The notes under the pieces are model-generated. The model ran no database searches and was not told the origin of the DNA. It saw only the letters and a list, made by a program, of their open reading frames with translations. Positions 7,194-15,633 of a stretch of 64,000 nucleotides of DNA are shown here, in pieces. The DNA is taken from contig NZ_JAATEO010000004.1 in assembly GCF_012034245.1 (NCBI RefSeq), positions 1-64,000 on the forward strand. The letters run 5' to 3'. Every line of letters begins with the position of its first letter. Position 1 is the first letter of the stretch. The stretch is from Micromonospora thermarum. GTDB lineage: Bacteria > Actinomycetota > Actinomycetes > Mycobacteriales > Micromonosporaceae. A program made the position numbers and the translations under genes.

Positions 7194-8060
7194 TTACTGG
7201 ACCGGGCCGGCACCGGCCGCCATGTGCTCCAGGCGGGCGACCCGCTCCTCCATCCGGGGGTGGGTGGAGAAGAGCGCCGCCACACCGCCACCCTTGAACG
7301 GGTTGTCGATCATCAGGTGGGCGGTGCTGGTGAGCTGACCCTGGGGCGGCAGCGGCCGCAGCTGGGTCCCCCGGTGGATCTTCTTGAGGGCGCTGGCCAG
7401 CGCCAGGGGATCCCGGGTGAGCTGGGCACCGGAGGCGTCCGCCTGAAACTCCCGGCTGCGGCTGATCGCGAGCTGGATCAGCGTGGCCGCGATCGGGCCC
7501 AGGATGATGGTCAGCAGCAGGACCGCCGGGTTCGGGGCGTCCTCGTCGTCCCCGCCGCCGAGCGGGATGAAGAACGCCAGGTTCGCCAGCGCGGTGATGA
7601 TGCCGGCCAGGCCGGCCGCCACGCTGGAGATCAGGATGTCGCGGTTGTAGACGTGTGACAGCTCGTGCCCGATCACACCGCGCAGCTCGCGGTAGTCGAG
7701 GATCTCGACGATCCCCTGGGTGACGCAGACCGCCGCGTTCTGCGGGTTACGACCGGTCGCGAACGCGTTGGGCTGCGCCGTCGGGCTCACGTACAGGCGC
7801 GGCATCGGCTGCCGGGCCTCGGTGGCCAGCTCCCGCACCATCCGGTACAGCTCGGGGAACTGTGCCTCGCTGACCGGTTGCGCCCGCATCGCGCGCAGCG
7901 CGAGCTTGTCGGAGAAGAAGTAGCTGACGCCGTTCATCACCAGCGAGAGGACGACGGCGATGACCAGTCCGCCACTGCCGCCGAACCAGTAGCCCACCGC
8001 CAGGATCAACGCGGTGAGCAGGCCGAGCAGCGCGGCGGTCTTCAGACGGTTGTAGTGCAC
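7194..8060 (-). CDS. htpX: HtpX-type M48 membrane zinc metalloprotease
   Basis: 288 aa from GTG 8060, which follows GAAGGAG by 6 bases; a longer frame to 8114 lacks a ribosome site. Two N-terminal membrane helices (about 6-22 and 26-45), the zinc motif HELSH (in [15 protein letters not shown]), two further hydrophobic segments (about 150-200) and the third ligand in [11 protein letters not shown] match HtpX (usual length 285-295). HtpX degrades damaged or misfolded membrane proteins with its active site facing the cytosol. The gene stands alone between its terminator and the end of the nuo cluster. Confidence 0.94.
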   Translation of the reverse strand: MHYNRLKTAALLGLLTALILAVGYWFGGSGGLVIAVVLSLVMNGVSYFFSDKLALRAMRAQPVSEAQFPELYRMVRELATEARQPMPRLYVSPTAQPNAFATGRNPQNAAVCVTQGIVEILDYRELRGVIGHELSHVYNRDILISSVAAGLAGIITALANLAFFIPLGGGDDEDAPNPAVLLLTIILGPIAATLIQLAISRSREFQADASGAQLTRDPLALASALKKIHRGTQLRPLPPQGQLTSTAHLMIDNPFKGGGVAALFSTHPRMEERVARLEHMAAGAGPVQ

Positions 8061-8153
8061 GATCACTCCTTCGGTGCGCGGATCGAGGGGATCCGCTGAC
8101 CGGTTCAACACCACCGGTACCCGTCAACCATCCGTCGTATGGCTGTGAAATGG

Positions 8154-8180
8154 CTGGGAGCGCTGCCAGCGGGCTCCCAG
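8154..8180 (-). terminator. Hairpin after nuoN
   Basis: CTGGGAGC (8154-8161) pairs with GCTCCCAG (8173-8180) over an 11-base loop, about 65 bases beyond the nuoN stop. Confidence 0.5.
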
Positions 8181-8246
8181 CTCAGGGTGGGTGCGGTGTT
8201 CCCGCACGCGGCCCACCGCCGGACGCCGCGTCCCGCCCGGGTCGGG

Positions 8247-9881
8247 TCAGCGGGCCGCGAGGTCGAGGACGAGCTGCGGCGCGACGCCGAGCACCAGGGC
8301 CGCCGCCGTCGCCGCCACCAGCACCGCCGCGACCGACCAGGCCCGCACGGCCGGCGCCGGCACGGGGCCGACCGGCACCGGCTCGCCGGGCCCCGACGCC
8401 GCCGGCCCGGCGACCCCACCGGGTACCGGAGCGGCCCAGAGCGCGGCGGTGACCTTCAGGTAGTAGGCGAGGCCGATCACGGCGTTGACCGCCACCACCA
8501 GGGCGAGCCAGCCGGCGCCGCCGTCGAGCAGCGACCGGACCACGGTCACCTTCGCGAAGAGCCCCGCGAGCCCCGGCGGCAGCCCGGCGAGGCCGATCAG
8601 CGCCAGCGCGAGCGCCACCGCCGGCCAGGGCCGCCGGCGGGCCGCTCCGCGCAGGTCGTCGAGCGTGCCGCCGGCCGCGCCGGCCGGGCGCAGCGCCACG
8701 ACGGCCGCGAAGGCTCCCAGTTCCAGGACCACGAAGAAGACGGCGTACGCGACGGCGGCCGCGTACGCGGCGGCCCGGGCGTCGTCGGTGCGGCCCGCGG
8801 CGAGGGCCAGCGCGCCGAGCGGGGCGAGGATGTAACCGGCCTGGGCCACGGACGACCAGGCGAGCAGCCGGACGGTGCGGCGCTGGCGCAGTGCCACCAG
8901 GTTGCCCACGGTCATCGTGAGCACCGCGAGCAGCGCGAGCACCGGGCCGGTGACCTCGGCCGGCAGCGCGCGCTGCACCACGGCCAGCAGGGCCACCACA
9001 CCGCCGAGCTTCGAGGCGGTCGACAGGTACGCGGCCACCGGCAGCGGCGCACCGTCGTACGTGGCCGGCGCCCAGGCGTGGAACGGCACCGCCGCCACCT
9101 TGAACGCCAGCCCCAGCACGACCAGGGCGACCGCGGCGGTGGTGAGCGGCAGGTCCAGCAGCTCCGGCCGCTCGGCGAACAGCGCCCCGAGCCGCCCGAG
9201 GTGCAGCGCCCCGGTCGCCGCGTAGAGCAGGGCCGCCCCGAGCAGCGTGAGCGTGGTGGCGACCACGCTCACCACGAAGAACGTCACCGCCGCCTCGATG
9301 CTGGCCAGGCTCCCCCGCCGCAGCCCGACCAGGACGTACAGCGGCAGGGTCAGGGTCTCCAGAGCCACGATCAGGGTGATCAGGTCACCGGCCGCGCCGA
9401 GCACCACACCGCCGGTCATCGAGGCGGCGAGCAGGAAGCAGTACTCCCCCGCCGGCGACGTCCCGTCCCGCAGCAGCGGCCCGGACAGGCCGAGCACCCC
9501 TAGGGTGAGCAGCGCGACGACCACGGCGACCAGGGCGGCCCGGCCGTCGAAGACGTACGAACAGTCGGATCCCACGCAGAACGTCCGGCGCTCCCCACCG
9601 GAGCCGACGAGCACGGCACCGACCACCGTGGCGGTGGCGCCCAGCGCGGCGGCCACCACGGTGACCCGCGCGCGGGCCACCAGCAGGTCGGCGAGCAGCA
9701 CCAGCACGGCGGTGCCGGCGGCCAGGTACGCCGGGAGCAACGCCACGTTGTCGACGCTCTGCACGACGCTCACGGTGTCCGCGATGTTCGCGACCGCGGG
9801 GCTCGCAAGCTCACTCCTCGCGCTCACGGTGTCCGCGATGTTCGCGACCGCGGGGCTCGCAAGCTCACTCCTCGCGCTCAC
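8247..9881 (-). CDS. nuoN: NADH-quinone oxidoreductase subunit N
   Basis: 544 aa if started at GTG 9881, or 508 aa from the GTG at 9773. NuoN is one of the three antiporter-like proton-pumping subunits of complex I. About 14 helices are visible with the family motifs ALETLTLPLYVLVG, FKVAAVPFHAWAPATYDGAP and LLAWSSVAQAGYIL. The first GTG overlaps the nuoM stop (GTGA) and has GGAGG 7 bases upstream, whereas the GTG at 9773 has no ribosome site. Translation therefore probably begins at 9881 and reads through two identical 54-bp repeats, adding SARSELASPAVANIADT twice before the conserved start. This extension is not a known part of NuoN. Confidence 0.92.
   Translation of the reverse strand: MSARSELASPAVANIADTVSARSELASPAVANIADTVSVVQSVDNVALLPAYLAAGTAVLVLLADLLVARARVTVVAAALGATATVVGAVLVGSGGERRTFCVGSDCSYVFDGRAALVAVVVALLTLGVLGLSGPLLRDGTSPAGEYCFLLAASMTGGVVLGAAGDLITLIVALETLTLPLYVLVGLRRGSLASIEAAVTFFVVSVVATTLTLLGAALLYAATGALHLGRLGALFAERPELLDLPLTTAAVALVVLGLAFKVAAVPFHAWAPATYDGAPLPVAAYLSTASKLGGVVALLAVVQRALPAEVTGPVLALLAVLTMTVGNLVALRQRRTVRLLAWSSVAQAGYILAPLGALALAAGRTDDARAAAYAAAVAYAVFFVVLELGAFAAVVALRPAGAAGGTLDDLRGAARRRPWPAVALALALIGLAGLPPGLAGLFAKVTVVRSLLDGGAGWLALVVAVNAVIGLAYYLKVTAALWAAPVPGGVAGPAASGPGEPVPVGPVPAPAVRAWSVAAVLVAATAAALVLGVAPQLVLDLAAR
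9774..9881 (-). repeat. Two identical 54-bp tandem copies, in frame in nuoN
   Basis: 9774-9827 and 9828-9881 are identical over all 54 bases. On the minus strand each begins GTGAGCGCGAGGAGTGAGC and continues TTGCGAGCCCCGCGGTCGCG. Eighteen codons per copy keep the nuoN frame. The first GTGA overlaps the nuoM stop codon. A divergent third copy lies at 11412-11463. Confidence 0.95.
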
Positions 9882-11404
9882 GGCAGGACCTCCAACAGCG
9901 CGTCGACCGGGGCCTCGGCGACGCCGAGCACCAGCGTCGGGGCCAGGCCGACGGCGAGGGCGAGCAGCACCAGCGGCGCCCAGGCGGCCAGTTCCGCGCC
10001 GGCCAGGCCCGGGGTGAGTCGCGCGACGGCGGGACTGGGCCGCCCGTGGGTGACCTGGCGCAGCAGCCGGAGGAAGTACGCGGCGGTGAGCGCCCCGCCG
10101 ACCGCGGCGAGGACGGCGAGCGTGGTCCACAGCGCCCCGCCGACCTGCACCGCGGCGACCACGACGAAGGCCTCCCCCCAGAAGCCGGCGAGCCCGGGCA
10201 GCCCGAGCGAGGCGACGGCGGCGAAGCCGAGCAGCCCGGCCAGCCGGGGCGCGGTCTCCCGCAGCCCGGACAGGTCGCCCAGGTCGCCGGTGTGCGTACG
10301 GTCCTTGACGGCCCCGGCGAGGAAGAACAGCAGGCCGGTGATCACGCCGTGCGCGACGTTGCCGATCAGGGCCGCCTGGAGACCGGTGGCGGTGAGCGTG
10401 GCGATCCCGAGCAGCACGAAGCCCATGTGGCCGACGCTGGAGTACGCGATCAACCGCTTCAGCTCGGTCTGCGCGAGGCAGACCAGCCCGCCGACCAGGA
10501 TCGCCGCGACGGCGAGCACGCCGAGCACCGGCGCGGCCCAGCGGGCGCCCTCGGGCGCGACACCGACCGCGATCCGGATCAGCCCGTACGTGCCCATCTT
10601 CAGCAGGACCCCGGCGAGGATCACGCTGCCGACGGTGGGTGCCTGGGTGTGCGCGTCGGGCAGCCAGGAGTGCAGCGGCCACAGCGGGCTCTTCACCGCG
10701 AAGGCGAGCGCCAGCAGGGTGAACGCGGCGAGCTGCGTACCCCGGGACATCCCGGCGCTGCCGGTGAGCGCCAGGAGGTCGGCGGTGCCGGCGGCGGCGA
10801 CCACCACGAAGACGCCGACCAGCAGCAGCACCGAGCCGAACAGCGTGTAGAGGGCGAACTTCCGCGCCGCGCGCCGCCGGTCCGGCCCGCCCCAACCGGC
10901 GATGACCGCGTACATCGGCAGGAGGACGACCTCGAAGAAGACGAAGAACAGCACCAGGTCGAAGGCGAGGAAGGTCCCGAGGATGCCGACCTCGACCACC
11001 AGCAGCAGCGCGACCAGGGCCCGGCCGCTGCTACCCTCCGGCACCTTCCAGAGCGTGTAGTAGCAGCAGAGCAGGGTGAGCAGCGCGGTCAGCACCACCA
11101 GCGGCCAGGAGATCCCGTCGACGCCCAGGTGGAAGCGCAGGTCCAGGCCGGGCACCCAGGGCGCGTCGACCTGGTGCCACGGGTGGATGGCCACCGACGC
11201 CTCCGGCGAGGGTGGCAGCGGCGCGTAGGCGAACCAGCCGCGCTCGCGGCCGGCCGGCAGCGGCAACGTCGCGAGCAGGGTCAGCGCGGCGACCACCACG
11301 CCGACCACCCGGGCCGCCCGATCGTGCGGGATCGCGGCCACCACGACCGCGCCGAGCGCCGGCACCGCCAGCACCGCGACCAGCAGGAACTCACCGAGGA
11401 TCAC
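9878..11404 (-). CDS. nuoM: NADH-quinone oxidoreductase subunit M
   Basis: 508 aa, GTG start at 11404. Antiporter-like proton-pumping subunit of complex I with about 14 helices. Motifs include LRFHLGVDGISWPLVVLTAL, the helix-5 acidic segment, FAVKSPLWPLHSWLPDAHTQ with its buried Lys, and ELKRLIAYSSVGHMGFVLLG. The AAGG ribosome site is supplied by the tail of the repeat at 11412-11463. The stop overlaps the first possible nuoN start as GTGA. It forms part of the nuoI-J-K-L-M-N run. Confidence 0.97.
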   Translation of the reverse strand: MILGEFLLVAVLAVPALGAVVVAAIPHDRAARVVGVVVAALTLLATLPLPAGRERGWFAYAPLPPSPEASVAIHPWHQVDAPWVPGLDLRFHLGVDGISWPLVVLTALLTLLCCYYTLWKVPEGSSGRALVALLLVVEVGILGTFLAFDLVLFFVFFEVVLLPMYAVIAGWGGPDRRRAARKFALYTLFGSVLLLVGVFVVVAAAGTADLLALTGSAGMSRGTQLAAFTLLALAFAVKSPLWPLHSWLPDAHTQAPTVGSVILAGVLLKMGTYGLIRIAVGVAPEGARWAAPVLGVLAVAAILVGGLVCLAQTELKRLIAYSSVGHMGFVLLGIATLTATGLQAALIGNVAHGVITGLLFFLAGAVKDRTHTGDLGDLSGLRETAPRLAGLLGFAAVASLGLPGLAGFWGEAFVVVAAVQVGGALWTTLAVLAAVGGALTAAYFLRLLRQVTHGRPSPAVARLTPGLAGAELAAWAPLVLLALAVGLAPTLVLGVAEAPVDALLEVLP

Positions 11405-11411
11405 CGCGCCA

Positions 11412-11463
11412 CCTTCGTTCGCGACTGCGGGGCTCGCAACCCCGGCTCACTCCTCGCACTCAC
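11412..11463 (-). repeat. Third copy of the GTGAGCGCGAGG repeat at the nuoL/nuoM junction
   Basis: On the minus strand it reads GTGAGTGCGAGGAGTGAGC, a 5-base insertion (CGGGG), then TTGCGAGCCCCGCAGTCGCG and AACGAAGG. It matches the nuoN copies except for the insertion, two substitutions and the last bases. Like them, it starts exactly at the upstream stop: its GTGA contains the nuoL TGA. It is not in frame with nuoM, and its final GAAGG sits 7 bases before the nuoM GTG as the ribosome site. Confidence 0.85.
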
Positions 11464-13412
11464 GCGACGCCTCCGATCAGGGCGGCGGCCAGCCCGATCA
11501 GCAGCGCGCCGGCGAGCACGCCGGCGGCGGCCCGCGGCAGGGTGGCCCGGTGCAGCGCGGCCAGCCCGCCGCCGAGGCCGAGCGCGGCCCGGCCGCTGCC
11601 GGTGACCGCGCCGTCCACCACCACCTCGTCGGCGGTACGCGTCGCCGCGGCCAGCGCCGTCGCCGGGCGTACGACGAGGGCGTGCTGGACGTCGTCGAGC
11701 CGGAACGCGCGGGCGAACAGCGGCCGCAGCGGACCCAGCGTGGCGGCCGGGTCGCCGGCCCGGTCCCGCCGCCAGCGCGCCCAGGCGAGCCCCGCACCGA
11801 GCACCAGCAGGGCGAGCGGCAGGAGCACCGCCGCGCTGAGGTGGACCAGCGGCTCCGGCGGCAGCAGGTCGGACGGCTGCTCGCGCGTGGCCGGCGGCAC
11901 CGGCCGGAGCCGCGCGGCGAACGCCCCGGCGAACCCGGCCAGGCCGAGCAGGGCGGCCGGGACGGCGAGCAGCAGCACCGGCCAGCGCATCACCGCGGGC
12001 GGGTCGTGCGGCTCGACCAGCGGGGTGCGGGACTCGCCGAGGAACGTGCGCAGCAGGAGCCGGGTGGCGTACCAGGCGGTGACCGCGACGCCGAGCAGGC
12101 CGGCGAGCCAGACCAGCCAGCCGACCCAGGCGGCGGTGTGGCCGGCACCGTTCAGGGCGGCCTGCTCCGCCGCGTACAGGACGCCGTCCTTGCTGAAGAA
12201 GCCGGAGAGCGGCGGCAGCCCGGCCAGCGCCCCGAGGCCGACCACCGTGCACCAGAACGTGACCGGCATCGTGTGCCGGAGGCCGCCCATCCGGGACATC
12301 AGAGTGGTGCCCACCGCGTGGATCACCGCTCCGGCGGCGAGGAACAGCAGCGCCTTGAAGGCGGCGTGGGTGAGCAGGTGGAACAGCGCCGCCTGGGGTG
12401 CGCCGACCGCGAGAGCGCCGGTCATGTAGCCGATCTGGGAGACGGTCGACCAGGCGAGCACCCGCTTCAGGTCGTCCTGCGCGGTGGCGGCGAACGCGCC
12501 GAGCAGCAGGGTCACCGAGGCCATGACGCCGAGCACCGCCAGCGCGACCGGCGCCTGCGCGAAGAGCGGGAACAGGCGGGCGACCACGTACACGCCGGCC
12601 GCCACCATCGTCGCGGCGTGGATCAGCGCGGAGATCGGGGTCGGGCCGGCCATCGCGTCCGGCAGCCAGGTGTGCAGCGGGAACTGGGCGCTCTTGCCGG
12701 CGACCCCGGCGAGCAGGAGCAGGCAGGCGGCGGTGAGCGTGGCGGTGGAGTGCTCGTGGCCGAGCACGTCGGCGATCCGGAAACTGCCGGCGGAGACGCC
12801 GAGCAGCGCGATGCCGAGCAGGAAGCCGACGTCACCCACCCGGGTGACCAGGAACGCCTTCATCGCGGCGGCGGGCGCCTCCGGGAGCCGGCGGTCGTGG
12901 GCGATCAGCAGGTAGGAGCAGAGGCCCATCACCTCCCAGCCCACCAGCAGCAGGATCAGGTCATCGGAGACCACCACCAGCAGCATCGCGGCGGTGAAGA
13001 GGCTGACCTGCGCCGCGTACGGCGGGTAGCGGTGGTCGACGTCCACGTCGTCGTGCGGGCCCCGCTTGAGGTAGCCGGTCGAGTAGACCTGCACCGCGAG
13101 CGCCACGGCGGCGACCGCGACCCCCACCAGCGCCACCGTCCCGTCCAGCCGGACGCCCAGGGTGACGGTCAGCCCGCCGAGGTCGACCCAGGTCCAGGAG
13201 GCGTCGGCCAGCCCGTCCAGGGTCGCCAGCAGCGCCAGCGCGAGCACCAGGGAGGCCGCCGCGCCGGCCACGCCGAGCGCGATGGCGAACCGCCGCGCCG
13301 GTGCCTCGCCCGTCTCCGTGCGGCGCGGCGCGGGCGGGAGGAGCAGGCCGACCAGGCCGGCCACCAGGGGCACGACCGGCAGCAGCGCGCCGAGCAGGAC
13401 GGGTGTGCTCAC
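11460..13412 (-). CDS. nuoL: NADH-quinone oxidoreductase subunit L
   Basis: 650 aa, GTG at 13412 overlapping the nuoK stop. The largest antiporter-like subunit of complex I, normally about 610-650 aa. Motifs include VSLFTAAMLLVVVSDDLILL, WEVMGLCSYLLI, GKSAQFPLHTWLPDAMAGPT, DLKRVLAWSTVSQIGYM and THAAFKALLFLAAGAVIH. The C-terminal part (about 520-650) carries the lateral helix region that clamps the membrane arm and the final anchoring helix. Membrane protein. Confidence 0.97.
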   Translation of the reverse strand: MSTPVLLGALLPVVPLVAGLVGLLLPPAPRRTETGEAPARRFAIALGVAGAAASLVLALALLATLDGLADASWTWVDLGGLTVTLGVRLDGTVALVGVAVAAVALAVQVYSTGYLKRGPHDDVDVDHRYPPYAAQVSLFTAAMLLVVVSDDLILLLVGWEVMGLCSYLLIAHDRRLPEAPAAAMKAFLVTRVGDVGFLLGIALLGVSAGSFRIADVLGHEHSTATLTAACLLLLAGVAGKSAQFPLHTWLPDAMAGPTPISALIHAATMVAAGVYVVARLFPLFAQAPVALAVLGVMASVTLLLGAFAATAQDDLKRVLAWSTVSQIGYMTGALAVGAPQAALFHLLTHAAFKALLFLAAGAVIHAVGTTLMSRMGGLRHTMPVTFWCTVVGLGALAGLPPLSGFFSKDGVLYAAEQAALNGAGHTAAWVGWLVWLAGLLGVAVTAWYATRLLLRTFLGESRTPLVEPHDPPAVMRWPVLLLAVPAALLGLAGFAGAFAARLRPVPPATREQPSDLLPPEPLVHLSAAVLLPLALLVLGAGLAWARWRRDRAGDPAATLGPLRPLFARAFRLDDVQHALVVRPATALAAATRTADEVVVDGAVTGSGRAALGLGGGLAALHRATLPRAAAGVLAGALLIGLAAALIGGVA

Positions 13413-13765
13413 CGGTTCTCCTCGATCGTGCCGGCGCCCGCCGGGGCCAGCGTGGCCGGCGGCTCGGTGAGCGGCACCTCGTCCACGGCGACGCTGGCGC
13501 GCAGCCGGTAGAGCTGGAGCACGATGGCCAGCCCGACGCCCACCTCGGCGGCGGCCAGCACGATCACGAACAGCGCGAAGACCTGACCGCCGTGCGGCAG
13601 CTCCGACCGGACCGTGGTGTCGGCGGTGACCAGGACCAGGTTCACCGCGTTGAGCATCAGCTCGACCGCCATCAGCACCAGGACCGCGTTGCGGCGGCGG
13701 AGCACGCCGTACACGCCGAGACCGAACAGCAGCGCGGCGGTGACGTACGGGATGACCGGCCTCAT
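13409..13765 (-). CDS. nuoK: NADH-quinone oxidoreductase subunit K
   Basis: 118 aa from ATG 13765, which overlaps the nuoJ stop as ATGA. Three transmembrane helices carry the two buried acidic residues of the proton path (AVELMLNAVNL and FALFVIVLAAAEVGVGLAIV), both typical NuoK signatures. A C-terminal tail of about 20 residues (EVPLTEPPATLAPAGAG) is longer than in the usual 100-aa NuoK. Its stop overlaps the nuoL GTG. Membrane arm of complex I. Confidence 0.95.
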   Translation of the reverse strand: MRPVIPYVTAALLFGLGVYGVLRRRNAVLVLMAVELMLNAVNLVLVTADTTVRSELPHGGQVFALFVIVLAAAEVGVGLAIVLQLYRLRASVAVDEVPLTEPPATLAPAGAGTIEENR

Positions 13766-14352
13766 CGCGACCGCCCGTCCCCGGCGGTCGGCGCGGCGCC
13801 GGTGCGGCCGGCCGGGACGCCGGATCGGCCGCTGTCGGCGGCCCGGTCTGCCGGCGGCCGGCCGATGTCCGGCCGGGACAGGATGATCGCCCCCACCAGG
13901 GCGGCGAGCAGCAGCACCGACAGCACCTCGAACGGCAGCACCCAGCTGCGGAAGATCTGGTCGCCGATGCGGCCCGCCGTGCCGGCCGCGGGCAGCTCCA
14001 CCGACGACCACCGGTACGCGTCGACCAGCAGCGCGGCGAGCCCGAGCCCGGTGCCGCCCCCGATCAGGGCGGCCGGCCAGCCCGGGCGGTCCAGGTCGTC
14101 GGAGGCGCCGATCGGGGCGCGGGTCAGCATCACCGCGAACAGCAGCAGTACCACCACGGCACCGACGTAGATCAGCACCTGCACCCAGGCCACCAGCTCG
14201 GCGGTGAGCACCAGGTAGATCCCGGCGACCGCGCCGAGGCAGACCACCAGGTAGAGGCCGGCCCGGACCAGGTGCTTCGTGGCCACGACCAGGACGCCGG
14301 AGCCGACCGCCACCGCGCCCAGGGCGAGCAGCAGCACGTCCGCGGCGGTCAC
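13762..14352 (-). CDS. nuoJ: NADH-quinone oxidoreductase subunit J
   Basis: 196 aa with five membrane helices. Typical NuoJ features are [40 protein letters not shown] (helix 3, whose pi-bulge is essential in complex I) and [20 protein letters not shown]. The last 35 residues are a Pro/Arg/Gly-rich cytoplasmic tail. The start overlaps the nuoI stop and the stop overlaps nuoK by 4 bases each, giving one tightly coupled translation unit. Confidence 0.95.
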   Translation of the reverse strand: MTAADVLLLALGAVAVGSGVLVVATKHLVRAGLYLVVCLGAVAGIYLVLTAELVAWVQVLIYVGAVVVLLLFAVMLTRAPIGASDDLDRPGWPAALIGGGTGLGLAALLVDAYRWSSVELPAAGTAGRIGDQIFRSWVLPFEVLSVLLLAALVGAIILSRPDIGRPPADRAADSGRSGVPAGRTGAAPTAGDGRSR

Positions 14353-14990
14353 GACGCGCCGCCTTCCCCGTCGCCGGTGGTGGCCTCTCCGGCGGGACCG
14401 CGCTCGGGGCGTACCGCCGGGGCGGCCGGACGGGCGGCGGGGCTCGCCGGGACCGCGGCCTTGCGCGCGGCGGCGCTCTCCTCCTTGGCCGGCTCACCGT
14501 TCGGGTCGTGCGCGGGCGGCGGCGGTACGGTGCCCATCCACTGCCCGAGGTGGTCCTTGTCGTGCAGGAGGTCCTTGATGTCGTACTCGGCGTACTCGAA
14601 CTCCGGCGACCAGTAGAGCGCGTCGAACGGGCAGACCTCGACGCAGATGCCGCAGTACATGCAGAGCGAGAAGTCGATGTCGAACCGGTCGAGCACGTTG
14701 CGCTGGCGGGGGCGGGCGGCGCCGGGCACCGCCACCTCCTCCTTGTGCGAGTCGATGTAGATGCACCAGTCCGGACACTCGCGCGCGCAGAGCATGCAGA
14801 CCGTGCAGTTCTCCTCGAGCAGCGCGATCACCCCGCGGGAGCGCGGCGGCAGCTCGGGGGCGACGTCCGGGTACTGCTGGGTGGTCGAGCGGCGGGTCAT
14901 CGTCTTCAACGTGACCGCGAGCCCCTTGACCAGGCCCGCTCCGGGCAGGCCGCGCTCGCCGACGCCGCTGCGCTCGCTGGGGTCGCTCAT
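14349..14990 (-). CDS. nuoI: NADH-quinone oxidoreductase subunit I (2x[4Fe-4S])
   Basis: 213 aa. Two ferredoxin motifs, [12 protein letters not shown] and [12 protein letters not shown], bind the N6a and N6b clusters that pass electrons between the peripheral subunits and NuoB. The conserved [14 protein letters not shown] and [20 protein letters not shown] flank them. A 55-residue Ala/Pro/Arg-rich tail follows the domain, as in several subunits here. ATG 14990 was chosen; an ATG three codons upstream is equally possible and neither has a strong ribosome site. It is the first gene of the I-J-K-L-M-N run. Confidence 0.95.
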   Translation of the reverse strand: MSDPSERSGVGERGLPGAGLVKGLAVTLKTMTRRSTTQQYPDVAPELPPRSRGVIALLEENCTVCMLCARECPDWCIYIDSHKEEVAVPGAARPRQRNVLDRFDIDFSLCMYCGICVEVCPFDALYWSPEFEYAEYDIKDLLHDKDHLGQWMGTVPPPPAHDPNGEPAKEESAAARKAAVPASPAARPAAPAVRPERGPAGEATTGDGEGGAS

Positions 14991-15049
14991 GCGGACCATC
15001 CTGCCCTGTGCCCCCGGCGCGCGCGACCACCACCCGGCGGTCGGTGACT

Positions 15050-15487
15050 CTAGGACGTCCGCGGAGCGGGCGAGCCGGCCGGAGCCGGTGGGACCATCTC
15101 GACGCCGAGCTGCTGGAGGAGCTGGAACAGCTCGTTGCAGATCCACACGTCGACGATCCGGCCGGCGTCGTCGAAACGCAGGAACGTCGCCCCCGAGTAG
15201 CTGACCACCTGGCCGGTGGGCGGCACCGGGCCGAACTGCCCGGCCTGGGTGCCGGCGGCCCGCCAGTGGACGGCCACCCGGTCGCCGGCCGCCACCAGGT
15301 CCACGATCTTGTAGCGCAGGTCGGGGAAGGCCGCCCGCCGGTCCCGGTGCCAGGCCAGCGTCGCGTCCGGCCCGGTGCCGCCGAGCCCGGGGCACTCCGG
15401 TGCGACGAGGTCGTACGCCGACTCCTCGCGCCCCGCGTTCCACACGTCGGCGACGAACCGCCGCGCCGCCGCCTCCACATCGGTCAT
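15050..15487 (-). CDS. SnoaL-like / ester cyclase family protein
   Basis: 145 aa, about the normal length for an NTF2-fold SnoaL-like protein. It begins with the typical helix ([31 protein letters not shown]), then [45 protein letters not shown] and a final helix ([13 protein letters not shown]). Relatives range from polyketide cyclases to uncharacterised hydrolases, so the substrate is open. It lies inside the nuo locus, on the same strand between nuoH and nuoI, but has no evident link to respiration. Soluble. Confidence 0.85.
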   Translation of the reverse strand: MTDVEAAARRFVADVWNAGREESAYDLVAPECPGLGGTGPDATLAWHRDRRAAFPDLRYKIVDLVAAGDRVAVHWRAAGTQAGQFGPVPPTGQVVSYSGATFLRFDDAGRIVDVWICNELFQLLQQLGVEMVPPAPAGSPAPRTS

Positions 15488-15633
15488 CTCGGCAGCCTAG
15501 GACAGGCCCTCAGCCCGCGGACCGCCCCGGCGCTCCCGCGTGATCCGGCGGGGCGATCGGCGCGCTCGGCGCGCCCGCCGGCCGCGGGGCGGCCATGATG
15601 GGACGAGGGCTCGCGGACATCGGAGGAGACGGC

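Noticed and set aside
9773..9881. The repeat peptide SARSELASPAVANIADT as a functional protein domain
   Set aside because: It has low complexity and the third DNA copy is out of frame with nuoM, so the DNA repeat is primary and the peptide a by-product.
15595..15633. Earlier ATG start for the GST gene
   Set aside because: The GTG at 15634 has GGAGGAG at good spacing and the family starts there; the upstream part is not conserved-looking.
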